From positions 1-64,000 of the forward strand of contig JBFLZW010000012.1 of assembly GCA_040755755.1 (NCBI GenBank): 64,000 bases of DNA, in the 5' to 3' direction. This document shows positions 11,412 through 20,200 of this stretch, piece by piece. This DNA comes from a bacterium (lineage in GTDB: Bacteria; SZUA-182; DTGQ01). The notes below the pieces were generated by a model that saw only the letters and a program-made list of their open reading frames with translations, did no database searches and was not told where the DNA came from. Every line of letters starts with the position of its first letter. Within the stretch, counting starts at the first letter, position 1. A program made the position numbers and the translations under genes.

Positions 11412-11440
11412 TTGCCTAACGTGTAATATTAGATTACAAT
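11412..11440 (+). promoter_or_regulatory. candidate sigma-70 promoter for rpmE
   Basis: TTGCCT (11412-11417) and TACAAT (11435-11440) are spaced 17 bp apart, about 60 bp upstream of rpmE, in the only sizeable gap between rho and rpmE. Confidence 0.5.
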
Positions 11441-11502
11441 CTAAAGTCTTGTCGAAGTATCTACGGCTAAACTTATTTGCAGGAGAGAAAAGGAGTTAGA
11501 CA

Positions 11503-11724
11503 ATGAAGAAGGGAATTCATCCTCAATACCAGGATGCTGTTATTACCTGTGCCTGTGGCGAGGTTATTCATATCCGCTCGACCAGGCCGCAGATGCATGT
11601 TGAAATCTGTTCCAAGTGTCATCCTTTTTATACGGGAGCCGGTGAACAAAGATTGGTTGACACTGCCGGTCGAATTGAAAAATTCCGGCAGCGGTATGAA
11701 AAAAGTCAGAAGAAAGAGAAATAA
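11503..11724 (+). CDS. rpmE: 50S ribosomal protein L31, zinc-binding type
   Basis: A 73-aa ribosomal protein of the C+ class. CAC near residue 17 and CSKC near residue 36 supply the four zinc-ligand cysteines. The [13 protein letters not shown] signature is typical of L31. AGGAG lies upstream of the ATG. The rho-rpmE-prfA-prmC order is common in Deltaproteobacteria. Confidence 0.96.
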   Translation: MKKGIHPQYQDAVITCACGEVIHIRSTRPQMHVEICSKCHPFYTGAGEQRLVDTAGRIEKFRQRYEKSQKKEK

Positions 11725-11816
11725 TCTGGCGGGAAACCGGGCGGCACATCATAAAAATTCAGGCGGAAGGCAGCAGAGGTATCAAGATGGCCTCGGGCAG
11801 GGAGTAAGAGCAGAAG

Positions 11817-12884
11817 ATGTTTCATAAGTTGGCTGAAGTAGAAAAGAAATTCAACGAGTTGAACAGGAGGCTCAGCGATCCCAAAGTGATTTCGGACCAG
11901 GAGACCTTTCGCGACTACTCAAAGCAGCATGCGGAAATCGCCGGCATCGTTTCCAAATATCAGGAATACCAAAAGATATGTGCGGATATGGAAGAGGCCA
12001 GGGAGATTATCAACCGCAGCAAGGATGAGGAACTGCGGGAGCTGGCCAAGCTTGAGATGGAAGAATATCTGGGCCGCAAGGAGCTCCTTGAACAGGAGCT
12101 TCGTATCCTGCTGCTGCCAAAAGATCCAAACGATGAAAAAAATATCATCCTGGAAATCCGGGCAGGCACCGGAGGTGAGGAGGCTGCCCTTTTTGCTGGA
12201 GATCTGCTGCGGATGTATCTCAAATACGTGGAAATTCAGGGATGGAAAGCGGAGATCCTTGATACCCACACAACAGGGGTCGGCGGATACAAAGAAGTGA
12301 TCATTGGCATCCGGGGTGAGAAGGTGTACAGTCAGTTGAAGTTCGAGAGCGGTGTGCATAGGGTTCAGAGAGTGCCGGTTACGGAAGCTTCGGGAAGAAT
12401 TCATACCTCTACGGTAACTGTGGCCGTATTGCCGGAGGCGGAGGAAATTGATATCGATATCGATCCCAATGAGATCCGGGTGGATATCTTCCGCTCCTCA
12501 GGTCCGGGCGGGCAAAGTGTGAATACTACCGATTCTGCGGTCCGAATTACCCATATCCCGACGGGTATTGTTGTTTCCTGCCAGGATGAGAAGTCCCAGC
12601 ATAAAAATAAGGCCAAGGCCCTGCGGGTTCTTCGCTCCCGGCTGCTGGACAAGCTGCAGAAAGAGCAGCAAAGCGAAATTTCGCAGAACCGGCGTCTCCA
12701 GGTTGGGTCGGGAGAGCGAAGTGAGAAAATCCGCACCTATAACTTCCCGCAAAACCGAATCACCGACCATCGAATCGGGCTGACCCTCTACAAACTGGAC
12801 TCGATTCTTGCCGGGAACCTTCAGGAAATCATCGACCATCTTATTACCTCGGCTCAGGCGGAAGAGCTTAAGCGGGTCGCCTGA
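11817..12884 (+). CDS. prfA: peptide chain release factor 1
   Basis: RF1 ends translation at UAA and UAG. The 355-aa product has the GGQ motif that enters the peptidyl-transferase centre ([18 protein letters not shown]) and the RF1-type tripeptide anticodon PxT as PVT ([15 protein letters not shown]), which separates it from RF2. Length is normal. prmC, whose product methylates the GGQ glutamine, follows 18 bp downstream. Confidence 0.98.
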   Translation: MFHKLAEVEKKFNELNRRLSDPKVISDQETFRDYSKQHAEIAGIVSKYQEYQKICADMEEAREIINRSKDEELRELAKLEMEEYLGRKELLEQELRILLLPKDPNDEKNIILEIRAGTGGEEAALFAGDLLRMYLKYVEIQGWKAEILDTHTTGVGGYKEVIIGIRGEKVYSQLKFESGVHRVQRVPVTEASGRIHTSTVTVAVLPEAEEIDIDIDPNEIRVDIFRSSGPGGQSVNTTDSAVRITHIPTGIVVSCQDEKSQHKNKAKALRVLRSRLLDKLQKEQQSEISQNRRLQVGSGERSEKIRTYNFPQNRITDHRIGLTLYKLDSILAGNLQEIIDHLITSAQAEELKRVA

Positions 12885-12902
12885 AGCTGATTAACTTGCC
12901 TT

Positions 12903-13805
12903 ATGAAATCTTCCCTTTTCAGGCCGGATATACCGGGAAAACCTGACGTCCGGCGGTCTCTCCCTGCAATCCTGGAGGAGGCTGCACGTCAACTTGATAG
13001 AGCCGGAATCGAGAATTCCCGGTTAGAGGCTGAAGTCCTTCTGGCTCATCTTCTCAAAATCAGCCGTATCGAGCTTTACACCCGGTGGGATGAAGAGCTC
13101 CCGGAATCCGTAAGCCGGGAATTGCAGACACTGCTCTCCAGACGAATTGGCCGCGAGCCGCTGGCCTATATCATTGGCCGGAAGGAGTTCTGGTCGCTGT
13201 GCTTTATGGTGGCCCCCGGTGTGCTGATTCCCCGTCCGGAGACGGAATTTGTAATCGAGGCGGCGCTGCGGCATGCTCAAGACGCAGTCAGGATCATCGA
13301 TGTCGGCACCGGAAGCGGAAATATCGCTGTCTGCCTGGCTCAAGAGCTTCCCAATGCCCGTATCTATGCGGTAGACATTTCCGAAGCAGCGCTGCGGGTG
13401 GCTCGCCGGAATGCGGCTTATCACCAGGTAATTGAGAGAATCATCTTTCTTCAGGCAGATATGCTCTCGGCCTTCGCGCCTGACATCCCCTCAGGATTTA
13501 TTGATTGCATTGTTTCAAACCCCCCCTATATTTCATCAGCGGAAATATCCACGCTGGCCCCGGAAGTCAGGGTTTTCGAACCCCGGGTCGCTCTGGAAGG
13601 CGGAATTGACGGCTTGGGCTGCTACCGCCGGTTGATCCATGAGAGCACGGCGATTTTGAAAGCCGGAGGCAGGATTATTCTGGAAATGGGCTATGGACAA
13701 AAAGATGCCCTGGTCCGAGAGCTTCAGAGTCAGGGGTATGAGGTGCAGGAGATCGTGGTCGATTATGCAGGTATCGATCGGGTGATTGCAGCCAGGTTGG
13801 GATGA
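12903..13805 (+). CDS. prmC: release factor glutamine methyltransferase
   Basis: PrmC methylates the GGQ glutamine of release factors. The 300-aa product has the SAM-binding IIDVGTGSGNIAVCLA and the diagnostic catalytic NPPYIS. The helical N-terminal domain, with EAEVLLAHLL, is also present. It follows prfA closely and is probably co-transcribed with it. Confidence 0.97.
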   Translation: MKSSLFRPDIPGKPDVRRSLPAILEEAARQLDRAGIENSRLEAEVLLAHLLKISRIELYTRWDEELPESVSRELQTLLSRRIGREPLAYIIGRKEFWSLCFMVAPGVLIPRPETEFVIEAALRHAQDAVRIIDVGTGSGNIAVCLAQELPNARIYAVDISEAALRVARRNAAYHQVIERIIFLQADMLSAFAPDIPSGFIDCIVSNPPYISSAEISTLAPEVRVFEPRVALEGGIDGLGCYRRLIHESTAILKAGGRIILEMGYGQKDALVRELQSQGYEVQEIVVDYAGIDRVIAARLG

Positions 13806-13830
13806 ATACTTAAAAAATAAAGGAGGAACC

Positions 13831-15126
13831 ATGAAAATTCTTACCACGCAGCAGGGCAATTTTGCCGGGGAGATAAACCGACTGATCGACCGCTTCTCAC
13901 TGGCGGCTGAAGGGATAGAGGAAAAGGTCAGGGGCATTATTCAGAGAGTGCGGCAGGAAGGTGATCAGGCACTGCTCGATTACAGCCGGGAGTTTGACGG
14001 TGTATCCTTGAGCCGGGAGGACCTTCTGGTGAAGGAGACTGAAATTGAGGATGCCTACAAGCTGGTGAATGATGCTGAAATTTCATCGATGAAATTAAGC
14101 ATCGTAAGGATTCGCGAATTTCACCGTCATCAGAAGAGTAAATCCTGGTTTTACTCTGAAGAAAACGGTACCGTATTGGGTCAGCTCATCACGCCGATCG
14201 AGAAGGCAGGCATTTACGTACCGGGCGGCAAGGCTGCCTATCCGTCATCGGTGATCATGGGTGTGGTACCTGCTCAGATTGCGGGCGTTAAGGATATTTT
14301 CATTGCCTCTCCCCCTGGTAAGGATAAGAAATTGTCTCCGTATACCCTGGTTGCCTGCGATCTTCTGGGAATTAAAAAAATCGGGAAAGTTGGCGGCGCT
14401 CAAGCCGTTGCAGCCCTTGCTTATGGTACCGAGAGTATACCCAGAGTGCAAAAAATTGTTGGTCCGGGTAACATTTATGTAACAATGGCCAAAAAGCAGG
14501 TTTTCGGGCTGGTAGACATTGACATGCTGGCTGGCCCCAGTGAGGTATTGATCCTGGCTGACAAGACTGCTCATCCGGTATACATTGCTGCTGATCTGCT
14601 TTCCCAGGCGGAGCATGACGAGCGGGCCGTGACGATGGTTGTGAGTCCGGAGGATTCGATCATTCAGGAGGTCGAGCGTCAGGTTGCAGCCCAGGTGGAG
14701 CAGTTGTCCAGAAAAGAGATCGCCGGACGTTCCCTGCAGGATTATGGTTATCTCATCCGCACCGGTGACATGGAGGAGGCCATCGGTCTGGTCAACCATC
14801 TGGCTGCCGAGCACTTGATACTGGCAGTAGATAACCCTTTTGCCCTTCTGCCCAGGATACAAAATGCAGGCTCTATATTTTTAGGCCATTTTACCCCGGA
14901 AACCATGGGAGATTATCTGGCGGGACCAAACCATGTCCTGCCGACTTCCGGAACAGCGCGATTTTTCTCTTCCCTTGGGGTGGATACTTTTTGTAAACGA
15001 TCCGGTTTTATGCACTGGACCCGCAGCGGTTTGGAAGAACTGGGTCCCCAGGCGATAATATTGGCAGAAATCGAGGGGCTGACAGCCCATGCCGGGGCTA
15101 TCCGGCGAAGGTTGTCTCAAGATTAG
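13831..15126 (+). CDS. hisD: histidinol dehydrogenase
   Basis: HisD catalyses the last two steps of histidine synthesis, oxidising L-histidinol to L-histidine with NAD+ and zinc. The 431-aa product has zinc-ligand segments QAEHDE and HAGAIRRRL, plus YVPGGKAAYPSSV, VGGAQAVAALAYGT and GPNHVLPTSG. The ATG at 13831 is preceded by a perfect AGGAGG (13821-13826), so the longer frame starting in prmC is not used. No other his gene is in the window. Confidence 0.97.
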   Translation: MKILTTQQGNFAGEINRLIDRFSLAAEGIEEKVRGIIQRVRQEGDQALLDYSREFDGVSLSREDLLVKETEIEDAYKLVNDAEISSMKLSIVRIREFHRHQKSKSWFYSEENGTVLGQLITPIEKAGIYVPGGKAAYPSSVIMGVVPAQIAGVKDIFIASPPGKDKKLSPYTLVACDLLGIKKIGKVGGAQAVAALAYGTESIPRVQKIVGPGNIYVTMAKKQVFGLVDIDMLAGPSEVLILADKTAHPVYIAADLLSQAEHDERAVTMVVSPEDSIIQEVERQVAAQVEQLSRKEIAGRSLQDYGYLIRTGDMEEAIGLVNHLAAEHLILAVDNPFALLPRIQNAGSIFLGHFTPETMGDYLAGPNHVLPTSGTARFFSSLGVDTFCKRSGFMHWTRSGLEELGPQAIILAEIEGLTAHAGAIRRRLSQD

Positions 15127-15291
15127 GGGCAGAGATTTGGTTAGGGAGAGAGGGTTTTTGAGGTTATATTCAATCCGGCTATTCATCCCCGTATGCTTAT
15201 TATTGCAGGTCCAATTTAGTGAGAGCCTTCTCCTGCCATTTTTTCAAAAATAATATATTATTCAATTATATTATCTATTTACCCAGGTAGT

Positions 15292-15321
15292 TTGACAATA
15301 CTAATTTATAAGTGTTATAAT
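15292..15321 (+). promoter_or_regulatory. strong sigma-70 promoter for the secreted-protein pair
   Basis: Perfect TTGACA (15292-15297) and TATAAT (15316-15321) boxes are 18 bp apart within an AT-rich region after hisD. It faces the two secreted-protein genes, with about 440 nt of leader. Confidence 0.75.
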
Positions 15322-15327
15322 TTATTT

Positions 15328-15768
15328 ACATCTCTCGGCAATATACGATATCTCTGCTTCGAAGTAGCCTGGATGGAATAAGCAGGGTATGAGAGAAAGT
15401 GTATTCTCAGTGATTTGGATACGGAAAATCAAAAACTCAGCATCAAGTTAGGTAATCATTTGCATATTATGAACAGATATGCACACTCTTTTTTCTTTGA
15501 TATAGGGGAAAATGGGAAATATCGGATAAAAGAGAAGGTGTGGGTAAAGGAGAGGGACGGAATTATTAAGAGAACAGGCAGGAAGTTAGGGTATCTTTCT
15601 ATTACCGGATCAAATGGCATCTGATTTGCTTATAATTCAATCCAAGGTGTAATTTATTTTTTCAGGGGGGTAGAGGTATAGCATTGATAAGCATAGCCTT
15701 TTTGGATGAAAAATCTTTCAGAAATTTAAGCGGTTTTTTTTGTGTTTGGCGAAAGGGGGTCCTCATTT
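15328..15768 (+). other. long leader region with no recognised RNA family
   Basis: The gap from hisD (15127) to the first secreted-protein gene (15769) is 642 bp and contains the promoter at 15292. Downstream, a 69-codon frame (15415-15624) starts at TTG without a ribosome site; it is rich in Lys and Gly and I do not recognise it. I looked for a cyclic-di-GMP riboswitch pattern and did not see one. A T-rich run (15728-15742) just upstream of the gene could contribute to attenuation, but I found no strong hairpin before it. Confidence 0.35.
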
Positions 15769-17229
15769 ATGGAATTTATTAAAAGCAGCAGGATAACCTG
15801 CCTTTTTCTCCTGGTAGGCATGATCTTTCTTTCAGCATCCGGCTGGGCTTTGGAGCCAACCGTCACCGATGTAACTACCCGGTCTTTCAGTGTAGTTTGG
15901 ACGGAAAGCACCGGCGGTTTAGGTAGTTGCAGCCTCCAGGTCAAAAAAAGCGGTGGCGGATTCGTGGACAGCAGTCAGATTCTTCTCGAATCTGATGAGG
16001 ATGCGCTGGCCCGCGGGGTGATAAAGTTTGAAGTCGTCGGATTGGATTACGGCGCTACCTATACCTATTCGGGAACCAGAAGAAATGGAAGTAGTTTTAA
16101 CGGTTCAAAATCAGTAACTACTGCTCTCTTTAAGGGACTGGTCTCGCTTGATCCGGAGGCCAACGATATTGTAACCAATGATATTTTTCATGTGGCTGTT
16201 TACAATGCCGATGGGAAAACACCGGCTCTGGGTGCTCTGGTGATGGGTGAAATTTATGCGGATGCAAGCTGCACGACCCTGAAAAGCGCTTACCCTCTGA
16301 CCGGCTGGGTTGGATCCGGCATGCCGGGAAATCCCCTGACTGCGGATTATGCGGGTAAGACATTCGATCCCAATAATGTTTCGTATAAAGAATATGCAGC
16401 CTTAAATTTGAACAACCTGTTTGCGGATGATCCGAAAACATCGGCAGTGGACCTCTTTCCCCTTCAGTTAACCGGCGATGATCCGGTTACGAGCACTGTA
16501 GTGGAAGGTGATTATATCAAGGTGACGGTGATTCCAGGCCTGACTGCCACAGCCGGAGATGCGGTACAGATCATGCCGGTTCCGGGCATCACCAGGGTGG
16601 GAACCCAGGAAATCAGCTCAGCCAAGGCAGCCGTGAAGGTCATTTTACAGGCTGGAATGAATACCTTCTCCTATCCGTTTGAAGTGCCTGCCGGCTATAC
16701 CATTAAAAAGCTGGTGGAAGCGATTTACGCAGCAGGAGGGAAAGTCAAGCAGGTCAAACGCTATGACAAGGGCAGTTGGCCGGTGGCAAGCGTTGTGTAT
16801 CTTTCCAGTGGACCCAAGATCAATCCTGCGGCGAGCGGGGAGGTTGCGATCATGCCTGGCGAGGGATATCTGGTCATTATGGATGGTACCGCCTTACCAC
16901 AAAATTTTTATATTAGCGGTTCTCCAACGCCGACCACAATCACTCTTCGTGGTGGCATGAATGTTGTTAATTTCACCCAGATTCCAAGCTTCTATAAAAT
17001 TGTCGACCTGGTCAAGGCAATTTCTGCAGCCGGAGGGAAGGTCAAGCAGATTAAACGCTATGATAAGGGCAGTTGGCCGGTGGCAAGTGTTGTTTATCTT
17101 TCCAGTGGCCCCAAGATTAACCCTGCGGCGAGCGGGGAGGCTCTCATTGAAAGAGGAAAAGCCTATTTAGTCATTATGGACTCAGCTACTCAAGGTACAT
17201 TAACAGTTGATCCGCTTGTAACCAAGTGA
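15769..17229 (+). CDS. secreted protein with N-terminal Fn3-like module and two C-terminal repeats
   Basis: A 486-aa exported protein of unknown function. The ATG at 15769 follows a GGGGGT ribosome site. The signal peptide has a hydrophobic core (CLFLLVGMIFLSASG) with likely cleavage after GWA. A fibronectin type III-like module (about 30-125, TTRSFSVVWTES) matches the N-terminus of the next gene product. A middle domain (about 130-280) follows. Two tandem units of 99 aa end the protein, each with GGKVKQ(V/I)KRYDKGSWPVASV and YLVIMD. I see no anchor or sorting signal. Its place before a 1700-aa relative suggests both act at the cell surface. Confidence 0.75.
   Translation: MEFIKSSRITCLFLLVGMIFLSASGWALEPTVTDVTTRSFSVVWTESTGGLGSCSLQVKKSGGGFVDSSQILLESDEDALARGVIKFEVVGLDYGATYTYSGTRRNGSSFNGSKSVTTALFKGLVSLDPEANDIVTNDIFHVAVYNADGKTPALGALVMGEIYADASCTTLKSAYPLTGWVGSGMPGNPLTADYAGKTFDPNNVSYKEYAALNLNNLFADDPKTSAVDLFPLQLTGDDPVTSTVVEGDYIKVTVIPGLTATAGDAVQIMPVPGITRVGTQEISSAKAAVKVILQAGMNTFSYPFEVPAGYTIKKLVEAIYAAGGKVKQVKRYDKGSWPVASVVYLSSGPKINPAASGEVAIMPGEGYLVIMDGTALPQNFYISGSPTPTTITLRGGMNVVNFTQIPSFYKIVDLVKAISAAGGKVKQIKRYDKGSWPVASVVYLSSGPKINPAASGEALIERGKAYLVIMDSATQGTLTVDPLVTK
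16729..17140 (+). repeat. tandem internal duplication in the secreted protein
   Basis: The 115-bp cores at 16729-16843 and 17026-17140 are nearly identical and 297 bp apart (99 codons), whereas the rest of each unit has diverged. This suggests recent gene conversion of the core or strong constraint on it. Confidence 0.85.
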
Positions 17230-17294
17230 AAAAAAAGAGAAGATTGGACTTTGCATAATACTAAAGATGTATATAGCGAAAGGAGGAGCTTGAC

Positions 17295-20200
17295 ATGCCC
17301 AAGTTTTTAAAACGGTTTTTATTGACTTCCTTATCCATTGGGTTTTTTAGCCTTTTCTGGTTAATAGCACCTCAGTTTGCCGGTGCATTTTCCATAAACG
17401 GAGATGCTGTTACCTATGATGTAACCTTTAGTTCTTTTTGTGTGGTTTGGGAAGGCAAAATTGACGGAACGATATCGTCCTATGAAGTCATAGTTTATAA
17501 CGATCAGGCTGGAAGCAGCCGAAGTGAAGGTTTCGTGTCGAATCCGATCGGTCTGAAAGATAACGGAGTTATGGCGGTTCAGGTGACCGGACTGGCCGCT
17601 CAACAGACATACTACTACCAGATTAAGGTTGTGGAAAATGGCACTGAGTATTACTATCCCTCCACGCCGCCCTTGAAAGAAGTTACAACCCAGTTTGATG
17701 AAGGAGCAGCAGGTAATACCCCTCCTCCCAACCCTTCAGTAATTTTTCGCGTATATTTAGGGGACGGAGCGACCCCGGCTGGAGGAGCTTTTGTTTATAT
17801 GGAAGTGGCTGGCGCAAGCTACCCCGTTGCCGGCAGTACGGATTCCGGTTGGGTTGATGCTGAATATGGCGATGGAACGATTAGCCTGGGTGGTGGAACA
17901 CTTTTCAGTCAAAGTACCAAGAAATATTTAACCCTGAATGGTGGTGAATCCATTACTGTCAAGTGCCTGGGTGGAAGTTATGGCAGCAAGGCAGCAACAA
18001 TCGCAAGCTTTGATCCCAGCCTGATGTGTCAGGTTGGATTTGAATGTGTCGATGAATATGCAAACAAGATCGTATTAGCCCTCAATTCACCACCGAAGAT
18101 CGACTCTCTTGCCAAAGCTTCCGGCTCTGATATCCGAGAGGCTAATGGTAAATATGTGATTAAACCCGGCCAGCAGTTTACCCTGGATGTTTCAGGCTCC
18201 GATCCGGATGAGGGAGAGAGCATAAGCTCATGGGCCCTGAAAAATGCTCCGGATAACAATATGGTAATTACCAGAGATGCAGGAGATTCAAATAAGGCCA
18301 AAATAACCTGGAGCCCGGTAAGCAGTACTCTCGGTGAAACTACGGTCACTATCGAAGCCAGCAACGACAAGACCGGGTCAAGAACCTTCATCGTTCTGGT
18401 TACCGATGGAAAACCCAGCGCCCCGACGTCGGTTTCCGTGGCACCGGCCAGTCCCAAGACCGCTGATGACCTTACCTGTACGGTTACCGGCGGCGTCGAT
18501 CCTCTTGGAGACAATGTAACTTACGTTTACACCTGGTCGAAAAATGGATCAGTACAGAGTGATCTTACCGGAAGCAGCGTACCAAGCAGCCGCACCGCCA
18601 AGGGAGAGACCTGGTCCTGTTCGGTTACAGTCAAAGATACTCCCTTTGATGGCGAGAGTGCACCCAAGGCTTCAAATACGGTAACTATCGCCAACACCCC
18701 GGCCACAGGGACTCCGAGCGTGAGCATCAGTCCTGCCAATCCGGCCGCAGGTACCAACCTGGTTGCTACCGTGAGCACCACAGGATGCACGGATGCGGAT
18801 GGCGACACTTTGGGTTATAGCCTTAAGTGGTTTAAAAATGGTCAGGAAACCAGTAACACTGATCTGACGCTGCCCGGCAGTCAGACCAGGAAGGGCGAGA
18901 GCTGGGTATGCAAAGCCACCCTGACTGAAGGTGGTGTCAGCACCAGTAACATCGGTACATCCAATTCCCTGACTATCGCCAACACGCCGCCTTCTGCTCC
19001 CGGCAACATTTCGATAGAGAAAGTTGCCAATGGCATCAAGTGTACTGTGGGACAGCAGGCCACTGATTCTGATACCAATGACACGGTACAATATATCTAT
19101 AAATGGATATGCACTATAAATGGCGCTATTCAGCCTGCGGTGACCCAGGGGCCTACTGCCGAGCGCAACCAGATATTATCTTCTGGATTGGCCAAGAATC
19201 AGACCTGGCACTGTGAGGTTGCTGCTACTGATGGTACGGCCACAACGGATTATGTGCGAAGCCCTGCTTCCCAGGATTATACCATTGTCAATAATCCACC
19301 GACCAAGCCGGTCGCTTCGACGACTCCTGCCAGCCCTTACAGGGACGAGTCCCTGGTGTGCGCTGTGACCACCCAAAGCACCGATCCGGACGGCGATACG
19401 GTACGCTACACCTATGAATGGTTCAAGGATGGACAGGCAATCCCCGGCAGCAGTACGACGAATACCTCCGCACTCAGCTCTACGCTGCCTTCAAGCGCAG
19501 GCCTGGTGCAGGGATCTCAGTACACCTGCAAGGTTACTCCTTCCGATGGACAGACCGATGGACCGGCCCATACGACAGCAGCCGTAACTATTGGCAACCG
19601 TCCTCCTACCATTGTCATTAAAAGGGGCGGGCAGACAATCGCGGCAGATGTGGTCAGCGTTAATGAAGCCGAGCCTGTTACCCTTGAAATCGTTGGCAGT
19701 GATGCGGATAATAACGGGTTGACCTGCTCCGCAATCACGCTCCCGGATAGTTCAGCTACCTTTGCCAACAATATCTTAAGCTGGACTCCTGCGGTAGGGG
19801 CCTCGGGTGTAAACCAGGGCATGTATCCGGCTACTTTTAAGGTTGAGGAAACCGATGGTAAACCGACGAACCTGTCTGTTACCAAGAGCATCCAGATTCA
19901 GGTAATTTATCCTTCCCAAATGGTCGAAGACTTTGAGTATTTAGCGAGCAGTCCAACGCCGGAGCAGAATGGATGGTTCCGCCTGCAAGGCCAGGGGCAG
20001 ATGAGCGTGTTAGAGGAAGCACTTGATGACAAGACCAATCACTACCTGAAGACGGTTACCTCGCATGCGGATCCTAACTCCATAACAGCTACAGCGCAAC
20101 TTCAATATATTGTTACCAAGTGGCTCAGCAATTTTCTCGATACCCAGGACTTTCCTGAACTGCAATTCAAGATTGCAGACCGCAACACCTATTATGTAGA

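Noticed and set aside
15415-15624. 69-codon open frame in the leader of the secreted-protein genes
   Set aside because: TTG start with no ribosome site and no recognisable family; kept only as a remark on the leader.
15328-15768. Cyclic-di-GMP riboswitch before surface-protein genes
   Set aside because: I looked for the conserved core expected upstream of such genes and did not find it.
16729-17140. Assembly error creating the repeat in the secreted protein
   Set aside because: The two units differ outside the core and the frame is kept throughout, so a real duplication is simpler.
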